Shown here one piece after another: positions 57,446-64,000 of a stretch of 64,000 nt of DNA (the stretch's first letter is position 1; the number at the start of each line of letters is the position of its first letter). Origin of the DNA: Lentinus brumalis. Its lineage: Eukaryota; Basidiomycota; Agaricomycetes; Polyporales; Polyporaceae. Made by a program: the position numbers and the translations under genes. The notes under the pieces were generated by a model. It was not told the origin of the DNA. It ran no database searches and saw only the letters and a program-made list of their open reading frames with translations. The stretch covers positions 186,001 through 250,000 of the forward strand of contig MARA01000004.1 in assembly GCA_001792895.1 (NCBI GenBank). The letters are read 5' to 3'.

Positions 57446-58352
57446 TCTGCCATGACGCGGGACTGCCGGAGCGAATGCTCACCCATGTGGGTCAAAAGGA
57501 ATGCCTGGTTGAGAAGTAGGTCAACAACGCATCGGCAGAGAACACTGAGCAAACGGACAGATGCCTACTAGTAGTACGTTAGAAGGTGGTGGATGAAGGC
57601 AAGGTACAAACCCAGCTCAACGCCACAACAGGCGTCAGCAACCCACGTGGTCGCCGTGGGACTTGTGGATACATGGGGACCCACAAGTTCAACGCGGAAG
57701 CACAACAGCTGCCTCTCGCTACGACATTCAGTGTCCTGTGCCGTTGTGCTCTATCCCAAGCTGCATGGATACGGACGTCGTCGACGATCGTACTTATCAG
57801 CTTCTAGGCATGATAACCGGGGAAATCACCACTTGTTGAGACCTAGAAGACATGCCAGTCTGGCGACTTCAGATGTAAAGACGAAGTCGCACTTTGCCCA
57901 CAGGCGGCTGAGGGGCGCTTCGGGGGTCGCGGAGGCTGCTAAGACGTTGACGGGAAGAACGCGGAAGGGCAAGGAGCGAATTTCGAAAGGACAGAGCTGA
58001 GGACGGGAACAAGAAGCCGAGGAATGAAGGTGAGGGCAAGGGCAGGATCAATCCGGACTGGTGACGGCGACGTCACCTGCAGTGATATGAGGAGAGGATG
58101 CATGAGCTGGGATCGCAGCGGAGACTTATACCTACATGTACCTTTGATCGACGATGTCCTCTTGTGCTTTGACGTTCCAGACCTCTGACACTGTTAAGAG
58201 GGGAGGTAGCATGAGCTGGGATTGCACCGGAGACTTATACTTACATGGTGTTACAGGGCGTTGTTACATACAATGTACAAGAGAACCTTCCGCTACAATA
58301 GACTGGGATCTGAACCAAGCATAACTTACCAGCAACTCCATCGTCGGCAACC
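57446..58352. other. Intergenic, no gene seen
   Basis: Short ORFs only. A phrase like GGAGACTTATAC(C/T)TACATG occurs twice, near 58119 and 58229, each after a GCATGAGCTGGGAT segment, so a roughly 110-bp imperfect direct duplication is present. Confidence 0.45.
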
Positions 58353-60647
58353 TCAAGCAGCCTCCGCCTGCCGGCTCCTCAGGCTCACCCACGACTCGCC
58401 CACGCCCGAGTTGCTCTCCACGTCCGCCTCGCTCCCCGTCTCCGAGTGCTCAGGCTCGCTGTCCGTGCCCGAGGAGGGGGCCGCCGGGTGCTTCTCGACG
58501 GTCGCAGGAGGCGGAGGCGGGGGCGCGGCAGCGGCAGGCGGGGGAGGGACGGTCACGCGCGGCGGGATCGGCAGGAGGGCGTTGCGAATGGACGCGAGGA
58601 AGTACGGGATGTTAAGCAGCGCGTCGAGCAGGAGAGGCGGGAGATATGACGCGAACGCGTATGTGTGCGCTGCGAAGAGGTTAGCGAGGATCAGCACCTA
58701 CGCGTGGCAAAGGCGTACCTCCGGCTCCGACGACGATGCGGTCGCCGCGCACGATCTGGCGAAGAGCCGCGAACGCCGGGTGGGATCTGCAGGCTCTCCC
58801 GCTCTTGCGTCCGTTGCTCACGACGTCGACGATGGCGTCCACAAACACTGAGGTGTCGCTGGGGTTCCGCCTGATACCCTGCTCGAGCTGGGATCCGAAC
58901 GCCGCTCCATACGCGGCCTGCTCCGCCGGTGTCCACTTGTCGATTGACTTCAACGCGCTGTCGCTCGTGGGAGCCTTGATGGCTTCTCCGACTGCACCAA
59001 CGTCTACGACGACGACACGGATGTTCCGCATCGCCTCTGCAGTGCCCGAAGTGCCGGAGGAGGACGCCGCGCGGATCTCCCGGCGGAGGACCTCCACACC
59101 ACGGAGCGTCGCAGCGGCGCTCATAGCCTGCGCACTTCCGAACGGAAGACCCACACGCGCGTCCGTGGCCGGCAGACACACAACGATACTTTGCTTCCCC
59201 AAGCCGTTTGCAAGGGCATCGCGTGCACGGGCGGGAGACGATCGAAGCAGGGGCAGGAGCGCTTGTATGACTTGCAGGGGCGTGATGTGCGTGGCCTGGA
59301 GATAGTCCTGGTACGTCCCGCGGAGGTTGAGGTGCTCGAGAGGTGCGGGAGACGGAACGGTTGTGGACGAAGGGAGGGTAAGGAGAGAGATGACGGACTG
59401 GACGAAGAGATGGGTAGTCGGCGCGGCGTGCGGGTCGCCGGCGGCGGTCAGGGGGAAGCGGCGCGACATGGTAGAAGCGAGGGAGCGCAGGAAGAAGGGG
59501 ATCATCTCGGGCTGAGAGCGCGTCAACGAACGGTCGTACCATAGATGTGGTTTAACGTACCTCCGTAGGGTCGAGGACGAGCGCGCGGACGTATCCATGC
59601 GCCTTGCTCTCGATCTCGTCGACGGCTTCTGGGGCTGCAACGCTGGTGATGACGATGTATCCCTTTCTCTCAAGATCAAGGATGAGAGGAAGGCCGAGGG
59701 GCGAATCTCCTCCGAGGACGACTGTGTAAGATAGGAGGTCAGCTCACATCTACCAAGAGAACCCGTCAGAAGCGGTCGTGTAAGCCTTTGGCTTGATCGT
59801 TGGGATGTTCGCAAATTACCATCGATCATCCTCTCCAGAAGACTCCGCAAGCATTCTTTCGAAGGACCGACAACAACGATAGCATCTGCGCTTCCACGCA
59901 TGCAGTCTCCAGGTGTGCCAAGACTTCGACTATCGATACCCCGTCTCACGCGACATGCACCGGCTAGAAAACCGCTTGGTGATAGGAAGGAGAACGTCCA
60001 GGATGGGCTAAACTATCTGTCTTGTCGTGGGCGGCCAGGCGCCGAAACTGTGAAAGTATAGCGCAACCTGGACTTTCTCATCCCCTCCACCGCGAGGCCT
60101 TTCGGCGAGTGCACTCACAGGTATCAGGTATGTGGCCTTTGCTGGACTCGGAGACTAGTCCACAGGCCTGACATGCAGTCCGTAGCGATCCGACTGCAAG
60201 CACATTGCCGGTAGATGGGTACTCACCAACGACCTGCCTCCTCTCTGCGCTCGCAGCAGCATGCTTCCTCGCCCCGACTCTCGTCCTACGGAACCGCGGA
60301 TGTGCGTACCCCGCCAGAAGGCCCGCACCCACAAATCCAACGGTGATCCCTGCGGTCGTCCATGGGTGTTCGATGACCCAATCAGCGGTGCTCTCCCAGA
60401 ATCCCTTCGGAGGTGGAGGCGGCGGCGGCGGAGGTGGGACCTCGAACGCTCCGAGGCCCTTCAAGCTCGCTGGGACGGCCTGAGGACTGTGTCGCAGCAC
60501 ATCTTGCCAGAGCCGGTTGATGGCCTCGGAGACCTTGGGGAGATCGGGGGTAGCGGCGGAAAGAGAGGAGACGATGAGCTCCTCGACGCTCTCGAGGTAG
60601 TCCTCGATCTGCTCAATCGTCGGGAGAGGCATGTCGGACCAGTTCAA
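58353..60647 (-). CDS. DUF1776 protein (short-chain dehydrogenase-like, yeast Pbr1-like)
   Basis: Exons: 60227-60647, an exon ending at 59820 (upper edge unclear, near 59920), 59561-59721, 58719-59511 and 58353-58669. The first exon holds an N-terminal helix region, a run of ten prolines (residues 71-80) and one membrane segment (TAGITVGFVGAGLLAGY). The later exons give an SDR-like fold with VVLGGDSPLGLPLILDLE, conserved VVCLPATDARVGLPF and SAQAMSAAA, and a proline-rich acidic tail ending GESWVSLRS. Yeast YNL181W (PBR1), an essential membrane oxidoreductase-like protein, belongs to this family; the reaction is not known. The join between exon 1 and exon 2 does not fit a simple phase, and that intron is about 300 nt, so part of the model is uncertain. 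Confidence 0.78.
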
Positions 60648-61285
60648 GCAAGTTGTTCAAGATTCGCAAGCAATATAAAGAAAGGTAGGATGAGGAGATG
60701 GAGATGACCGTGGTGGTGGCATAAGTACCGCGGCTCTGGCCTGGCCGCGGACGACGCGTCTTCCGTCGGCGTCAATAGTGCCGCGTGAGGTGCCCGAGGT
60801 CTTCGTCACCGCCGACCCGACTGTCTTCGTCACTCGGCAGCGACCTCAACGAATACTGCGTGATCATGTTGCATCAGACGTGGACGTCGCTGCACTGTCT
60901 TTTTGCGCTCGGCTGGGTGACAGACCGCAGATGCGCGCAACGGGTGCATGCACGTGACCGCGTCCTGCGGTTCTCCCCTCTGGCACCGCATGGGATTAGG
61001 TAGCAACGCTCGGGATTGCGCTCTCGGACTTGTTTTCCGAGCGGCCACGACGATCCTCTGTCTCTCGAACGCAGGCTTTGAGGTGAGTCGACTTGTGTGG
61101 ATGACCGGCAGCTTGCATGGAACTGACTGAGAGCTAGTTTGCAGCGGAGGCAATCAACGCTGCGAACGCGAGACATGTTCGTGTTCCCCACACATACGAC
61201 GCCCAGTATATCCGACCGCCTTCCTGTCTGGAGCTCCTCGGTCCTCGTTCTCAGCCTAGACGCCAGCTGTCGAGAATAAAGCGCC
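60648..61285. other. Divergent promoter region
   Basis: This lies between the DUF1776 gene (minus) and the TLC gene (plus) and should hold both promoters. Short overlapping ORFs only; no clear TATA box was seen. Confidence 0.4.
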
Positions 61286-62745
61286 ATGTACGTGCCCGCG
61301 CCGCCCCCTGACCCTCAGCCACACGCCGTCATGGCCCTCCCCTTCAGCGACTTCCTCGTCGCCGTCGCGCAGCCCGTAGCTCGGATATTGCGACTTCCTC
61401 ATCTACCGGAGCACTTCCCGACGCTCTTTTATGCCTTCCTCGGCTTCACCGCGCTGCACCTGTACATATCGCCCTTCCTCAGCTCGCGCATCTTCCCCAT
61501 AAGCTATGGCAAGCTTCGCACACCGCGCGCAGTGAACCAATGGTGTGTCTTTTCAACAAAAGCTTGAATAGTAACAGATACTTATTGCGCGGATGCCAGG
61601 AATATTCAGGTGGTATCGCTGTTCCACGTCTTCGTTGTCCTCCCGCTCGCGTTGAGCTGCTTTGGCTCGGAGACACTCGAGGCCGATAAGCTGTGGGGAT
61701 GGGACGACCGCGTCGGCACGACTGTCGCAGTGGCATGCGGGTGAGCACTTCGTTTGCCTAGGTCATCCAAGTCTTGAGCCACGTCTCCCCAAGCTACTTC
61801 CTCTGGGATGCCCTCGATGCTACGATCAACTTTGACGACCTCGGCTTCCTCATCCACGGCGTGGCGTGCTTCACGCTCTACATGATGACCTTCGTGCGTG
61901 CTCTCCTCATTGCTCACGGCCACCCGCGGGACAGACTGACTCATCGCGACGCTATCAGCGGCCCTTCCTCGGGTACTTCGCGCCCCGCTTCCTCACCTGG
62001 GAACTGTACGTGCACGTGTGCTTCTGTGCTTCCGACACTGACCGCTTACCGGACACGCGCAGGAGCACCATCTTCCTGAACATCCACCGGTTCGTACATA
62101 CCGGACACCCCTAACCCGTCTTACGTGCACTTGACTCACCGCGCTCGGCTTCCTGTACAGGTTCCTCGACAAGACGGGCTACACGGGCAGCAGGGCGCAA
62201 TGGGTCAACGGCGTCATCCTCCTCTCGACGTTCTTCTCCGTGCGCATCCTCTACGGGTGGTACCTCACCGCCGACTTCATGCGCGAGCTCTATGCCGCGC
62301 GTGACCAGCTCCCAGTGATATACCTGCTCTGCTTCGCGTTGGGCAACCTCACGCTCAACACCCTCAACATCATCTGGTGAGTCCTGCCGTCCCACTCACT
62401 CTCCTTCGTGATCATCGCGCCGCGCGACAGCGCTCGCTATGCGTTATCGCGAGCCATGATCTGTTCCCACTACGCCCTGCGTCACGCCTCATGGGCGCTG
62501 CGCGTCGCGTCGCGGATTCTCATCCTATCCTCTGGGGTGTGGGGGCGGAGACACGGTCATGGGGATGTCCGAGCGCGCACACGCTTGCTGACTTCGACTT
62601 CGCGCACCCACACAGGTTCTACAAGATGATCTTCGCGGTGCGCAAGCGCTTCGACGGCGAGGCGCAGCCCTTGCGCGCGGCCGCGGAAGGCGCGAGCGAC
62701 GCCGCTTCTGCGCTCTCTGCCACGGGCAACGGTGCTGCCGCCTGA
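61286..62745 (+). CDS. TLC-domain membrane protein
   Basis: Seven exons with consistent phases: 61286-61542, 61600-61740, 61794-61893, 61959-62005, 62063-62089, 62161-62376, 62616-62745; 305 residues. A second Met lies 15 codons downstream and could be the start. The TLC (TRAM/Lag1/CLN8) domain spans most of the protein: NQWNIQVVSLFH, GYFLWDALD, DLGFLIHGVACF, FLTWELSTIFLN and several hydrophobic segments. The proteins sit in the ER or other endomembranes; Lag1 members make ceramide, others shape membrane lipid composition. This one resembles the TMEM56/TLCD4-like branch, so I do not assign ceramide synthase. The stop codon overlaps the start of a 7-bp tandem repeat. Confidence 0.87.
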
Positions 62746-62850
62746 ACGGTGAACGGTGAACGGTGAACGGTGAACGGTGAACGGTGAACGGTGAACGGTG
62801 AACGGTGAACGGTGAACGGCGAACTCTGCACTCTGCACTCTGCACTCTGC
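62744..62850. repeat. Two adjoining 7-bp tandem repeats
   Basis: GAACGGT is repeated ten times plus one GAACGGC (62744-62820), then after two bases ACTCTGC is repeated four times (62823-62850). The first unit overlaps the TGA stop of the TLC gene. A 7-bp unit shifts frame with each gain or loss but lies just beyond the stop. Confidence 0.95.
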
Positions 62851-63415
62851 AGTCGACTGATGACTTGAAACGAATGTCGATGTCACGGACGGATATGTTT
62901 GGTGACGATCTAGAGGGCGGGTGCTTTGGATGTGCTGTGGCTAATCTCTAGATACTTATGGGCTAATTGCTGTCTTACTACCTACTGATGTCTCCGCGCT
63001 GCTGTTGTAGGGGCCGTCACAAGAGATTGCGAGTTCCTGACTAGCCTCTTACTGTGCCTCTGCTGACCTCAAGACTGGCTAGTAACTGTTGACCGGGACC
63101 GTTGACTAACTGCGCGACGCGTGGTGTCACACTGGGCGGTCGGTGTCATGTCACGGTACGCGTCTCGTCAGGAAGGTTCAAGGGAAGCGTGCATTTGGCG
63201 TGCATGGGAGGTTGTTCGTGTTTGTGAACTTCTCCGGCGCTTTGGTTTGACATCTCGAGCATGCGACCTCCTCCAGGCACTGAGGCAGAGGCCATCCTTG
63301 CGACTTGACGCCAAGTAGCCTCTCAGTAAGTACTCCTTCCCGGCTGGCGCGTTCGTGACATTGAACCACCCTCTCTCAGCCCCTCAAGCTACCACGTACT
63401 GGAACAGCGACGTAG
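62851..63415. other. Intergenic, no gene seen
   Basis: Between the TLC gene and zinc-protein copy 5. No signal recognised apart from CT-rich sequence just before 63416. Confidence 0.4.
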
Positions 63416-64000
63416 ATGGCGAAGAAGAAGAAGAACGGTCCACGCTTCGCCCGGTGCAACCAGTGCAAGCTAGTATTCAGGAGCGCCAGCGAATGCGGCA
63501 TGCATGCAGCCTCGACGGGACACAATCACAAGCCGTCGTACTTCTGTACTGTCTGCTCGGCGACCTTCAAGAAGAGAACGTCGAGGGAGTCCCACATCCA
63601 AAATTCGGGCCACGTACAGACGGTGCCGAAGATCTACGCTACAGTGTCCCCAGTGGCAGCAAGGGCGGCGGTCGCTGTGCCTGCACGCACTAGCATACAT
63701 ACTGCTGCTACTTCTAGGCTTGCGTCCGTCTCTGCGCAACCAGCTGCCAGTACTAGTACTAGTGTTTCACGACCCGCTGTGTCCGACGACTCCGAATCAG
63801 ACACGTTGGATGACGAGGTCCCGAACTCGAGCAGTCTTCGTCCGCCGGCTGGCCCGGGGCCCACCGCTTCGACTGGTGCGGCCTCTCAGAATCACTCCAA
63901 GAATCCCGCCGCGCCAAGTGATGTAGGTGCTCATACACACTGGCCCGCATCGAAAACACTGACGTCGGTATTGCATTCTATGCAGCACGGGAAAGTGGTC
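63416..64000 (+). CDS. C2H2 zinc-finger protein of the RING family, copy 5 (partial, runs off the window)
   Basis: Exon 1 is 63416-63922 (169 codons) and exon 2 starts at 63986 after a 63-nt GT-AG intron; the rest lies outside. The start MAKKKKNGPRFARCNQC is followed by two C2H2 fingers (CNQCKLVFRSASECGMH, CTVCSATFKKRTSRESH) spaced as in copies 1, 3 and 4, then a Ser/Thr-rich linker. As in the other copies the intron is phase 0 and the next exon starts with CAC for His. The frame stays open to the window end. That the gene also ends in a RING is inferred only from the family. Confidence 0.75.
   Translation, partial: MAKKKKNGPRFARCNQCKLVFRSASECGMHAASTGHNHKPSYFCTVCSATFKKRTSRESHIQNSGHVQTVPKIYATVSPVAARAAVAVPARTSIHTAATSRLASVSAQPAASTSTSVSRPAVSDDSESDTLDDEVPNSSSLRPPAGPGPTASTGAASQNHSKNPAAPSDVGAHTHWPASKTLTSVLHSMQHGKVV

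Noticed and set aside
61286..62745. Ceramide synthase (Lag1) call for the TLC gene
   Set aside because: The TLC domain is clear, but I did not see the Lag1 catalytic His pair in its usual context, so only the domain-level name is given.

Overview
The window looks like part of an Agaricomycete (mushroom or polypore type basidiomycete) chromosome. It is GC-rich, with many short (about 50-65 nt) GT-AG introns, F-box/LRR-like proteins, DUF6533-type membrane proteins, fungal G-protein gamma subunits with CaaX ends, a DUF1776 protein and a Ty1/copia remnant. Nothing bacterial (operons, Shine-Dalgarno sites, CRISPR) is present. Gene models were built by hand from reading frames, splice signals and comparison between copies inside the window, so exon edges are predictions.

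Layout. 1-1330: 3' end of a copia retrotransposon with its LTR. 1330-6637: no recognised gene. 6638-7567: G-gamma gene 1. 8253-9831: F-box gene with a frameshift. 11203-16310: three tandem genes of a C2H2/C2HC/RING zinc protein family. 16421-18283: F-box gene on the minus strand. 21820-22222: G-gamma gene 2 on the minus strand. 22.3-27.4 kb: decayed sequence. 27453-32359: two tandem DUF6533-like genes. 34.19-34.9 kb: tryptophan synthase beta relic. 35397-42840: three tandem adenosine deaminase (ADGF/ADA2-like) genes. 43377-47900: two zinc-type alcohol dehydrogenase paralogs with a 385-bp inverted-repeat element between them. 49033-50748 and 54979-56628: paired F-box genes flanking a fourth C2H2/RING gene (50832-53626, minus). 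56831-57445: 2H cyclic phosphodiesterase. 58353-60647: DUF1776 gene. 61286-62745: TLC-domain gene. 63416 to the end: first exon of a fifth C2H2/RING gene.

Almost every family is duplicated, and in several pairs or triplets one copy is intact while another carries a frameshift or deletion (ADGF copies 2 and 3, ADH copy 1, F-box copy 1, DUF6533 copy 1, C2H2/RING copy 2). This is an accessory, duplication-rich region. The single-copy genes between 56.8 and 62.7 kb look like conserved housekeeping sequence.

The most distinctive content is the C2H2/C2HC/RING family. Phase-0 introns split several fingers exactly before their first His, a phase-2 intron splits the C-terminal RING, and five members lie within 53 kb. 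RING proteins and F-box proteins are both typical ubiquitin-ligase components, but no direct partnership can be read from the sequence.
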